Under the pieces are notes generated by a model, which saw only the letters and a program-made list of their open reading frames with translations, did no database searches and was not told the origin of the DNA. From positions 1 through 27,185 of the forward strand of contig BBXU01001065.1 of NCBI GenBank assembly GCA_001598975.1: a DNA stretch of 27,185 nucleotides. Reading direction: 5' to 3'. The translations under genes and the position numbers were made by a program. Origin of the DNA: Parachlorella kessleri (Eukaryota; Chlorophyta; Trebouxiophyceae; Chlorellales; Chlorellaceae). Positions 10,107 through 22,134 of the stretch are shown one piece after another (the stretch's first letter is position 1; every line of letters begins with the position of its first letter).

Positions 10107-11467
10107 ATGGCACGCTTCGGTCTCACCCTCCTTCTGGCAGCCGTCCTGCTGGCGTAAGTATGCCGTGAGCTGCTCTGCGTTGCGCCCAGGCCTTGCCCTG
10201 TCCATGTCCCAACAAGAAACATACCTTTGCAATGCAGGGGTGCCCAGGCTTTCGACCTCCCTCGTAAGTCAGGTCCCCTTTGGTTTGCCCTGACACCTGT
10301 GAACGCTGCTTGTCTGCAAGCTCAAGCAGCTTGCAGACGCCATGTCGGTGTAGCAGCCATGCCAATGATACTTCAACCGCAGCTGGCACCGTGCACTGCA
10401 TAGGCCTGTTACCCAACAGGATTTTTCTTCGCAGGCTCCCGCAAGCTCCAGCAGAACACCGCCTCCCTGGCTGGCGGCGCCACCGCAACTGGCAGCCTCA
10501 ACTCACTCTCGGAGACTGATGGGCTGACAATTGCCGGGCCTGGCGGCGCCTTCGCTGACGGCAACGCCGCCTCCACGGCTGCAGGTAAAGTTGGTGCCGG
10601 GAAGGCTTGGCGATATGGCTGGACCCTGTCTTGCCCTAACATGGGGCCCTGGAGTTGCTAACAGCCGTCGTGCACATGCTGCTTGTCACGCTCCTCAGAA
10701 GAGCTCTGCGTACTGCGGTATGCCAGCCTTTTGGACAACATGCTCGAGAGGCGGTGCTCTTTGCTGCCACATATCAACTGCTGCAAGTGTCTGGCGCCAT
10801 GGGATTGTAGCGACTCCATCAACATTGTAGCTATGACAACTCTTGCTTAAGCACTAACACTGTCATGACCTGATCAGTCTGGAGGCAAACACTCTATGCG
10901 CTTTGCAGGCCTTGCCTTCCCATCCTCTGCTGCCTCCTTCCTGAACGTTGCGGCCAGCACCCCCAACTCTTTCATCACCTCGCTCAACAATGCCTTTGGC
11001 ACTGGCACGGTAAGAGCCGCATGAGAGCGTCCCTTCCAGCCGTTTTGATACTGCCCAACAACATGACAGCTGTGGTGTGAACATTGCAGCTCGACTTCAA
11101 GGCAAGATTGCTTGCGCTGTCCCACTACCAGCCATCTAAGCGACCTTATCGTGGAGGGGATTGGTGGACTGAGGGGTCACTGATGATGCAGGCTGCTCTG
11201 ACTACCTCCCGAGGCACCGTCCAGGCTATCCCTGGGGCAGTCGCTGGCAACGGTGAGCACACTGCTTTCTAGTTGGTGTGCCATATGCGGGTCGCAACTT
11301 GCACTGTGCCACCTTGTTGACCTACCAAGCAGCTTCATGGCTGCAATCCAACGCATCATTGCAGTGAATGTACTGTACTGTACTGGCACGCTGCAGGATT
11401 CAGCCAGGGCCTCGGCACTTTGACCGCTGGTCAGAACACTCTGACATTCGGCCAGGTGCTGGGTTGA
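10107..11467 (+). CDS. Small secreted Ala/Gly/Ser/Thr/Asn-rich protein B (probable tandem paralogue of A)
   Basis: Six exons: 10107-10153, 10238-10263, 10435-10584, 10909-11009, 11192-11252 and 11397-11467 (TGA), giving 151 residues. Intron phases are 2,1,1,0,1, exactly as in gene A, and exon 4 is 101 nt in both. The start MARFGLTLLLAAVLLA-GAQA is a signal peptide with a good cleavage site after AQA. A short basic patch follows (RSRKLQQ, matching ARKM in A), then a Gly/Ala/Ser/Thr/Asn-rich chain with no Cys, Trp, Tyr or His and few acidic residues. Phrases such as NSFITSLNNAFGTG echo NGFSTASSALNGF in A. Overall identity is low, so kinship rests on gene structure, position, composition and the shared MAR start. 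An optional 12-nt exon (11090-11101, encoding LDFK) with a GC donor could fit between exons 4 and 5 in phase. Function unknown. Confidence 0.75.
10312..10338. repeat. Perfect 11-bp inverted repeat (hairpin) in intron 2 of gene B
   Basis: GTCTGCAAGCT (10312-10322) is the exact reverse complement of AGCTTGCAGAC (10328-10338), with a 5-base loop. In the transcript it would form a strong stem-loop within the intron 10264-10434, well away from both splice sites. Confidence 0.9.
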
Positions 11468-11821
11468 AGGGCCAGCAGGACATCATTAAGTAGGAGGCAA
11501 AAGCACATTGCGTCCTTGCTTTTGCTATCCCCGGCTTATAGACCCAGGCCTTAACTACTGGAGAGTGCTGATCTGGCAACAAATACTATGTAGGCTGCAG
11601 ACTGGAAAGCCGAACTGGACACTAGTGACTGCTCGTATTCCGTGCCACCAGTGGGTAAATGGCCGCACCGGGGTTGGCACATCAGGACTTTGCCAGAGAT
11701 GGCTCACTTGTAAATAGCTCCATGTTGTCAGGAGCATTCAAAACCTCTTTGCGAGTGCACACCCTTTGTCACCTCAAGCCGCAATTGGACAACATCCTGC
11801 AACTCAGCCTTCACCACAGCA
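11468..11821. other. Tail-to-tail intergenic region between gene B and the BPG2-like gene
   Basis: 354 bp between the two stop codons. It holds the TGTAA candidate for gene B at 11709-11713 on the + strand. I see no TGTAA on the minus strand here for the BPG2-like gene, so its transcript may end with a variant signal or run into gene B. Confidence 0.6.
11709..11713 (+). promoter_or_regulatory. Candidate TGTAA poly(A) signal for secreted-protein gene B
   Basis: TTGTAA lies 242 nt after the gene B stop, in the sense orientation. Confidence 0.5.
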
Positions 11822-14800
11822 CTATCGCTTGCCTTTCTTGCTACCGCCGCCGCTGCTGCCGCCTGGCCTGCTGCTGCTGCTGCTGTTGCTGCCCGCCACG
11901 CCTGCAAGCTGCTTACCTGGAAGCAAGCTGCCAAAGCCAGGCCGCTCCAGATCCCTCGCATAGTCAGGAACCAGAGCATCATGCATGGTGATCGCCACGC
12001 CCTTGGGGGCCCACACTCGAAGGTTGGCCTCCCCCTTCACGCCCACAGCTATCCAGCCCAATCCTGGAGCAAGGGACGCATCCATGCCCAGTTGGGAAGC
12101 AGCAGAGGTCCCAGCAGGACACCCCATGGGCAAAGGCAAGGGACTGTGCACACCATATCGGCCTTCCACATGCCTGTCTGAGTGGGGGAGCACGAAGCGT
12201 TGAGGCACAAGCGCTACTGGGCCAGTCTAATGTGTTTTAGCTCAGAACTCAGGCAGGACTTAGGCGCATTCTGCATCCAGTCCTGTTCGTACAGCCCAGC
12301 TCCCACTCCCTGTTCGCACTGACTGCCACCCATACTAACGGGTTTCAGGCCTCACAGCCCACAAGCCTGCCACATGGCTCCTGCAGGAGCAGCCCGGCCG
12401 CACCTGCGATGGCAACGTCCCTGCTGCTTTCCCGCCAGCTGTCGCCCTGCACCACCACGTCAGTGGGCTGCAGCGGCGGGAAGGCTTCCATGCGCTCCAC
12501 CCCGCCAAGGGGGGGCACCAGCTTGGTCCCGGCATGCTTGGCATACCTGCATTCATCATTATAGCATCATTATGTATCAGGCAAGTTGCTGTAGCAAAGC
12601 AAGTGGCGGCGGGTGGGCCATGAAGAAGCTGAGGGTTGACGGCCTGTCCCCATAGGGCCACAGGTCCTAGGGATGTGACTGATGATGCCGTCATGCAGGC
12701 GTACATGCAACTGCACCCACCCAAACACCCACAGCAAGAAACCAAAGCGGACGGCTGGCTCTTTAAATGTCAGCTCTGCACCTTTCGTCTGCGCCTTCTG
12801 TCTTGCCAAAGTGGCAGCCGACCTCGTCTGAGGCCCACAGCGTGAGGTACAGCGTGGCGCCAGGACAGCTCAGCACGTCCACCCGTGCTAAGGCGCCCAC
12901 CATCACCGTCTGCCCTGCTGCGATGCGGTAGGTGCGCGGCCTGAGCTGGCGCTTGGGCAGCACCATGCGCATCTGCGTTACCAGTTTGACAATGTTTCGT
13001 GAAGGGAGAAAGGGTGAGCAAAACATGCACGGCAGCTGGCACGAGAAACAGCACGTGCGCTTAGGTACGGAAGCACAAGCCAGATAACATGCGCTTTGCC
13101 AAGCGTCCATTTTGATAGTCATGGTGCTGACCTGTCGCTTCCATGACCGACGTGGAAGGTACTCAGGCACTACACATGCTTGGTAATGGACACACAAGGA
13201 GCTGCGACATATGAACATAGCCTTGGCATGTGAGCATCTGTGCCGCCCCCAAGAGAGGCTTAGCCCTTGCGCCAGCTGGCCCCACCTCATCCGCAGTCAG
13301 CAGGGACGCCAGCTGGAAGGCATGGGGCACCCCGGGGGTATCCAGCATCTTGGAGCCGGGCGGGAGCAGGCCTGGCACAGTCACCATGCCTGCAAGGCAC
13401 AACAATGATGATCTCCTCAGGCACAGCTGCAGCAATGCAGTCCCAGCACCAACCTTCACCAACCCTCGTGGACAGGAGGTCCTCAGTTAAAGCGGCGGAA
13501 AGGGCAGCCTGGCAAGCTGTCAGACGAGGGTTGTGGGGCCAGGCTGCCCATAATGCTGCGGTTTTCCAGCTCCGCAGGTCTGGTATTCGTGAATCATGCT
13601 TGCACTAGGGGAAGAAGGTGCAAAGATCCCACAATCCCTGCCTAAGCATGGGGAAGGCAAGACTCCAACCAAGCACTGAGCTTGACCCAAGCGCAGGACG
13701 GACAGCATTGTGCCTGGGTCAAAGAGAGCCCCGCACGGCATCTCTGGTGCCAGCCAGGAGCAAGCCTAGAGCAGCGCTGCATGCGAATCACAAAGGAATG
13801 TCCAGGCCCAGCGTACCTAGCGTGGTCCCCGGCAGCGGCGCTGCCGTGACGTTGCGCTCCTTCCCCAGGCCCGCCACCCCCCGCATCGCGTTGATCAGCG
13901 AGCTCTTGCCCGCATTCTGCGCCCCCACAACCCACACGTCGCCGCGGCTGCCCGCTGCTCGCTGCAAGTCAGACAGCAGCTCCCGCACCCCCCACCTCTT
14001 GGTGCTGCTCAGCACGTGGACGGCGCTGGGGCGCGGCAGGCCGCCCTGGGAGCACCGCTTGCGCACCCAGGACTACGGGGAAGGGTTGCGAGGAGGCAGG
14101 CATGTCGGTAGCGGCAGGGGGAGGGGGAACACAATAGAGTGCAGGCCTTGCTGTCTAGGCTGGTCGGGGGATCGTACAAGCTTTCTAGTGGCCAGGGAGG
14201 AAGACTAGACTGGTGGCAGGGCGGGCAAACGACCACCAATCCAGGCCCGCCCCGATTTCTTGGCCAACTGGGACAGCAGGGAGGCCGCCCGCTCTCAGCG
14301 ACTTCAACTCAAAGGATATGTATAACGCTTGGCACTTCCTGCACCAGTGGCCGAATCCAAGTTGCCAAGCTCTGCGGCAAGTTGCAAGCAGCAGCACCCA
14401 GCCCACAAGTGCCGGAACAGCCTTTCAATGCCCAGCGGCTGGCGGGCGGGGGTGGCGTGGGGGCTCAAGGCTCACCTCCAGCCTCTGCTGCGTGACCTGG
14501 TTGGGCAGCAGGTCGGCCTTGTTCACGGCAACCACCAGGCGGAAGTTGCGCGGGAAGGCTTTGGCGGGGTCCCCCTCTAGCTGCTCCGGCTGCAGCAGCG
14601 ACCTGCGGGGGCAGGAGGCGTGCACTACAAACTTGTCAAGTACGCATGCACTGTTGGTAGGAGGGTGCCTCGCCCAGCCCTCTCTCCTCAGCCAAATGCG
14701 GAAGACCAGTGCGAGCAGGGATGACTGCAGTGCAACACCCAGCAACGGCCCCAAGCAGTCCATCCAGATCCTCAGGGGCATAGGGAACCATTGTTCTGAC

Positions 14801-16182
14801 CTCCGCCGGTCCCCCAGAGGCAATGGCCCAACTCCCACGCTGCCACGCTGCCCAAGCTGCAGCACCGTTTGGGCGCGCCCTAGCCCTAGCCCAGCGTGCA
14901 CCCACCCACCGGATGGCCTGACGCGGCAGCGAGCCGTCAAAGTCGGCCACGTCCACCACCATGAGCACGATGGAGCGGCGGAACTTCTGCAGCGCTATCT
15001 TACGGCCCACGCGCCGAGTGAAGTCAAAGGCCGGCAGCGCCGCCTCCGCGTCCGTGCTCTTCACCTGGCTGCATGCAGCGGAGAAGCCAGGGGCAGGCGG
15101 CAGGGCATGGGCACACTTGCTCAAACTTTCCAGGGGATGCTGTAACTTGAAAAGCAATAAAAAAGATTTCATGGTCAGCCACGAGCTGCAAATCCCTCAG
15201 TATTGCTTCCCTCCCTGCTGCTGCTCACCAAGGCCACCAGGGTGCACAAGAGAGGTGGCTGGCTGCCACGTGCCAGGCCTACCCGTAGTGGCGCAGCGAG
15301 TAGCAGCGGGCACACAGCACATGCAGGTCCTCCTCGGGCCCCTCAGAGTACGCCCGCACCTCCGCGCGCTGCGGCTGGCCCTGCACACGTCATGCATGCT
15401 GAGGCACATGCTGAGGGGAGGCGCCGGTACCTTCACCTCCTTGCTCTGTGGGCTTCCTCACATGCGCGTCATTCCAGGCATTATCGTTTCTGGGTGATAC
15501 CAGCATGAGGAACCAATTTCTGGTGCGCACAGCACTCTGCGCACAGCCCCGCCCCCACTCCTCTCACCCCCCAGGACTCCACTAGGTCGTCAAACTGCTG
15601 CCACTTCTCCTCCTCCGCTGCCGGATCCTTGCCACCTGCTGCTGCGCTGCTGGCACCCTGCCGCTGCTCTTCTGCGGCCTCTGTGCCTTCTGCTTCCAAC
15701 AAGTCGTCTTCCTCAACTTCTGCCTCCTGCAGCTGCTCTAAGAGCCTCTTGGGTACTTGGAAAAACCTGCCAGGGGAGCACACTAACCTTGTCAGCTTGG
15801 CACTGTCTAACAAACTGGGCACTGCACCTTGTAAACAAGCCTAGGCCAACCTGCCACAGGTCTCAAGTAAGACTAGTACTAACTACTGTTATTAAAAAAG
15901 GTCAAGGTGAACCGCTCACCCTGGGGCGTTGGGGTCTTCCTGCTGCAGCTCAATGCCGCACCCAGAACAGTGCGTCGGCAGTCGCACATCTATATCCTCC
16001 CATATAGTGCCTGCCTCTGCTGACGAGCTGGCAAACCGCTGTTGCAGGACTGCGCGGCTTGGAGCGGAACTTTTGAAGTGAAACAAGTGTGGCCTGTTTA
16101 TTAAGAACCCCTTGGGAACCAAAACTCGCAGGGACTGTGTCCTGCATGCAACATGTCCGACATGTTTGAGCATGCCCAGCAT
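11822..16182 (-). CDS. BPG2: BPG2/YqeH-type circularly permuted GTPase, organellar ribosome biogenesis
   Basis: Ten exons on the minus strand: 16182-15920, 15766-15568, 15380-15283, 15068-14910, 14602-14476, 14072-13817, 13389-13286, 12972-12782, 12546-12404 and 12063-11822 (TAG). All phases agree and 593 aa result. Start: the upstream in-frame stop is preceded by no other ATG, so Met at 16182 (or 16173) is used. The first ~55 residues are basic and Ser-rich with few acids, like a transit peptide. A split zinc site follows: C72-x2-C75 (CSGCG) and C177-x2-C180 (CARC), separated by an acidic insert. GTPase motifs come in permuted order: G4 NKAD (267-270), G1 GAQNAGKSS (332-340), G2 PGTTLG (363-368), G3 DTPG (384-387). 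The C-terminal domain has GLGWIAVGVKG and a Ser/Gly/Lys tail. GAQNAGKS points to BPG2 rather than NOA1/RIF1. Members of this family act in chloroplast rRNA processing and ribosome assembly. Plastid rather than mitochondrial targeting is inferred. Confidence 0.9.
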
Positions 16183-16412
16183 ATTGCCAAGAGCATCCAA
16201 GAGATGAGATTAGCTCTATAGTTACAATGCAGCTTTGCTTGCTAGTGGCCCAGACGAAACCTTCTTGCGAAGCACGGGCGCAGCATGCCTTGTTCGTTGT
16301 CTGTGCGTTCGGCCCACGTTCAAAACCAATCAAATGCAGTAAAGCAGCAACCATTGGACGCAGCCACCCACCTTGAAGGTACAGACTTGCGGCGGACCAC
16401 AAGTCTAGCAAC
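16183..16412. promoter_or_regulatory. Divergent promoter shared by the BPG2-like gene and PCNA
   Basis: 230 bp separate the two start codons, so both 5' UTRs and core promoters must fit here. It contains CCAAT on the + strand at 16326-16330 and an inverted copy (ATTGG) at 16353-16357. The latter is within CATTGGACGCA, a word also found in the SP1/PEPCK divergent promoter. I see no clear TATA box or E2F site (TTTSSCGC). Confidence 0.6.
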
Positions 16413-18858
<2,446 letters not shown>

Positions 18859-19386
18859 CATGCGCTGGGCTTGGGCTGTGCTGATGCTAGGCTGAGAGGG
18901 GACACTGTGCTGGGCTGACGCTCTGTACGACCTGGGGATTCAGACTGACTCAAATGCACTGGGCCTGGTTGCGGTCTGCAGACCTACCATTGCTTACCTG
19001 GGCTGTGCTGGAGTCGTCGTAAGGACGCCGGCTTGCATCTGTCTTAACCGGGGTTGACTACTGGTTTGTGACGGTTGGTCATGAGGGGCCGGAGGCGACT
19101 CTGGCATTGGTTTTGACTTTACAGTAACGGGCCGTGGCCCTACCGTCTTGCTTATTTTTATGGTTAGGACGAAGCCGCGCTTGCCATGAACGTTAAGCAG
19201 GTAATGTGTGCACAGGCTGATGGCCCTACAAACAAGTGGTTGGTCCTGGTGAGTGAAAGGGTACAAAAGTTGCTTACAGAGCTCTACCCTTCCATCCCAT
19301 GTCTGTGCGGATACTCAGATGTCGCAGCAAGCCTCCTGCGAAGGCGCACACACCATGCTGCCTGGCCCTGTCCCCAGCCGAGAGGC
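18859..19386. other. Tail-to-tail intergenic region between PCNA and the SP1-like gene
   Basis: 528 bp between the stop codons, holding both 3' UTRs. Minus-strand TGTAA words at 19274-19278 and 19119-19123 suit the SP1-like gene. I see no TGTAA on the + strand for PCNA. No gene is apparent. Confidence 0.6.
19274..19278 (-). promoter_or_regulatory. Candidate TGTAA poly(A) signal for the SP1-like gene
   Basis: TTACA on the + strand is TGTAA on the minus strand, 109 nt after the stop codon of the RING-ligase gene. A second copy lies at 19119-19123. Confidence 0.5.
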
Positions 19387-22049
19387 TCAAGGGGTGAACA
19401 CTCGAATCGGGGCACCTCCCTTGCGACAGATGGGGCAGCGGCGCAAGGCCCCGGTCCCACATGTGCTGCACACACACATGTGACCACAGGCTGGGAACAC
19501 CATGTTTGGGGGCTCGTCAAAGCAAATCACGCATGTTGGCCCCTCTTGCGGTACAACAGGCCCTTGCGGCTGCTCCTGCTGCTCTGGGCTTGCATCCGCA
19601 CCCGGGGTGGCTGCTGCTGAGGCTGCTGCACGCCGAGCCTGCCTGGCCCTCTCGATCTTTGACCTGGACACAACAGTACTGAAATTGAACTCAGGCAAAA
19701 CCCAGGGCAGAACTTCATTACACCACTGGCAGTGCTGTTTGTCCCTAACTCTCCGCTTTGTTCAGATTGCCTGATGCCAATAAGAATTGACCGCAGCAAT
19801 GTGAATGTGTGTTGGAGCAGCCAACCATTGTTGGACCAGCGGCTACTACCTTGCATTTGCATTAACCCGACTCCGCCTGATACCCGATGGCAAAGCTGGC
19901 AACGTGTTCCGCCACCCTTCCCAACCGGATGGCTGCTAATCCAGCCGCGGGACTGTCAAGCAGTGCGGACCACTACAAATATCCACAAAGCCAATCAGAC
20001 CCACCGCATCTTTCTCAACTGCCACCAGTCCCACGCTTGCCGCACTGCAGACACCAGCAGCAGCCCAGCCCCCAGCGCCACAAACCCCAGCGAAAGCTGC
20101 TGGCAGGTGTTGGATGCGGCCCGCAGCGAGGCGATGACATCTGGCAGCTGCTGGCGGGTGATGAGGAAGGGGCCGCCCGCCTTAGGGGCACGCAGCACGT
20201 ACATGGTGCCGCGGGTCCGCACCGCGTCCTGCAGTCATAAGTTCCGTGCGCTGTTGGTGCATGGCCGGTGCTGGGCGGGTCGCCCGGCCAGCTTGTAGAT
20301 ACTTTTGAGACCCGCTGGCCCGTTGATGGATAATTTGCGCTGACTACCCACAGGTGGCATTGGGAAGAGCAGTCCCAAGGCAGCCCTATCTATGGTTGCT
20401 TGCCCTGGGGAAGGCACTTTGCATTCACCCCCCAACATGCCTTGCATGGCCTTGAATTCTTGATCCAGCATGCACCCCCCACTACTCCTGCTGACTGCAG
20501 TACATGCTGGCATACAGTAAGCAAGGCAAGCAAGCTTCTTCCACCCACCGGGTACGTAGAGGGGTGATGATAGTCCTTAACTTGTGCCAACTCGCCCACG
20601 GCAGTCACCGCCTCTCCCACTTTCAGGGCTCGCTCCTGCTTGCGCGTGCCCAGCTCACGCCTGCCGGCAATCTCCCCCACCAGTTGCCTGGGTATGCTCT
20701 CCGTAGCCTGCTGGTATTCTTCCCCTGGCACAAGAAGCTCGGGACCAAGGGATGAATATCAAGATGTGACACATCAATACAACATACCAGCCAGGCGGGG
20801 GAAGTGTGGCACTGGCAGCGCAGCGGCTAGCATGCCTCCAGGTACACTGCCATTGTCCGCTTGGAGAGGAGGCCGGTCTGTGTGATTTTGCAGGAGGGCA
20901 GCAGGCTCATCTAAGGGTGAATGGTGGCTTTGCCATGCAGCATCCGCTTGGGCTACTGTGTTGCACGGCGACCAACCTTCTCCCACCCAGCAATGCATGG
21001 TGCCAGCCAGAAAAGGTAGCTCCTCGCTCACCTGGTCTCATCCTTCCCGGTGTCAACATGACTGTATTGTTGTTGTGTGCCCCTGTGGAAGGCCAGCCAA
21101 CAAACAAAGGTTCTCTCCACCCACCTACGAGCTGCAGGAAGTCGCCGGAAGCGTCTGAGCCCAGCAAGACTGGCAGCCGCACCCCGCTGCCATCATCCAG
21201 GGCCCACTCCGCCTCAGTCACCACCGACCGCACTAGGTCACTGTCTCTGACCCACAGCTGCAGCTCTGTGCGCCGGGCATACTCCCGCTCCTCACGCTCC
21301 TTCAGGCAAAGTGGGCAAGAGTATTGGCTAGCCGCCAGCAATTGGCTTCGAGTATGGTGTCAAGAAAAATATGTCTGGCCTTGGTTCCCGCTATCCAAGG
21401 GCCTTGACGGTGCTTGCTGCCCTCCAAGGTGGTGACTTGCCCGTCTGCATACCAGCAAGCCAGAGCAGCCAGCCGCTGCCGCAGCAACACCACATATATG
21501 CTCCACGACCGACACTCCCAAGACTAGTGATATCCTGTGTAGGGGTAATCATGAAAGACCTATGCAAGGAGCAAGAGCCCACCTGTATAATCGCCGCCTC
21601 AACTGGCGGCTGGTTTGCCCGCGTCAGCTGCCCCTTGATAGGTTTGTTGGTCCATACTCGCCCACTGACCGCCACAAGCAAGGGCACCACCTTGAGGAGC
21701 TGCTTCAGTGCTGCACAAACAGGGGACAGGGAAGCTGTAATGTGACCGTGCTAGTGGCATGTAGCAGTCTACGAAACCTGTCGAAACCTACCTGCCAAGC
21801 TCGGAACTGAATATGCTGCTTCCAACTGGCGGGCTTCTTTCGACTTGAAGAGTGCCACAAGCGAGAGAAGCCCGCCCAGCGCCAGGCTTGTGGCTCCCCC
21901 CCAGTTCAAGAGCCTGTCAACGGGATACATGCAGCATAACTCAAAGAGTCGATCAGCGAGGAACTAGGATCGCATGCAGTACCCTCGGACCTCGGATGGC
22001 AGTCTACCCAAGGTTGCAGTGCCAGCTCAGCCGTTCTCATGCGCAGCAT
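19387..22049 (-). CDS. SP1: SP1/MUL1-type membrane E3 ubiquitin ligase (GIDE domain plus RING)
   Basis: Minus-strand exons: 22049-21991 (uncertain first exon), 21913-21792, 21710-21583, 21299-21129, 20737-20549, 20228-20005 and 19663-19387 (TGA). The phases agree and give 389 aa; plant SP1 is near 343. A first hydrophobic segment (WGGATSLALGGLLSLVALF) is followed by VVPLLVAVSGRVWTNKPI, like the VAVSGRV block of SP1. The GIDE region includes AEWALDDGSGVRLPV, ERALKVGEAVTAVGE and GGPFLITRQQLPDVI. A second membrane segment lies at about 268-286. The C-terminal C3HC4 RING (from about 342) reads CVICFDEPP, then CGHMCVCSTC and CPIC, with all eight zinc ligands. SP1 ligases sit in the chloroplast outer envelope and ubiquitinate TOC import receptors; the animal relative MUL1 is mitochondrial, so the organelle here is inferred. 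The first exon, with a weak GTCCGA donor, is the least sure part; the ATG could lie elsewhere. Confidence 0.9.
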
Positions 22050-22134
22050 AAGTCGAGGTCTTTGAAAGCACTGGAAACCCGATACAGCCAGCCAAACATT
22101 GGACGCATGGTACAGCCGGAAGCAGCCGCTGACG
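22050..22134. promoter_or_regulatory. Very short divergent promoter between the SP1-like gene and PEPCK
   Basis: Only 85 bp lie between the proposed start codons, so the 5' UTRs or transcription starts probably overlap. It contains CATTGGACGCA at 22097-22107, with an inverted CCAAT core, 28 bases before the PEPCK ATG. An out-of-frame ATG at 22107 precedes the true start and could act as an upstream initiation codon. The size depends on the uncertain first exon of the SP1-like gene. Confidence 0.45.

Noticed and set aside
13618..14208. A 196-residue + strand frame
   Set aside because: It is antisense to the P-loop exon of the BPG2-like gene (14072-13817), with no recognisable content.
14213..15145. 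A 310-residue open frame on the + strand, the longest in the window
   Set aside because: It is antisense to several exons of the BPG2-like gene, whose conserved GTPase motifs and consistent intron phases are decisive. The + strand product is Pro/Ser/Arg-rich shadow sequence with no domain.
16183..16200. A more upstream start for the BPG2-like protein at 16200
   Set aside because: The codon there is TTG, not ATG, on the minus strand. The first in-frame ATG is at 16182.
19732..20298. A 188-residue + strand frame
   Set aside because: It is antisense to the exon of the SP1-like gene that encodes the second membrane segment; composition is that of a GC-rich shadow.
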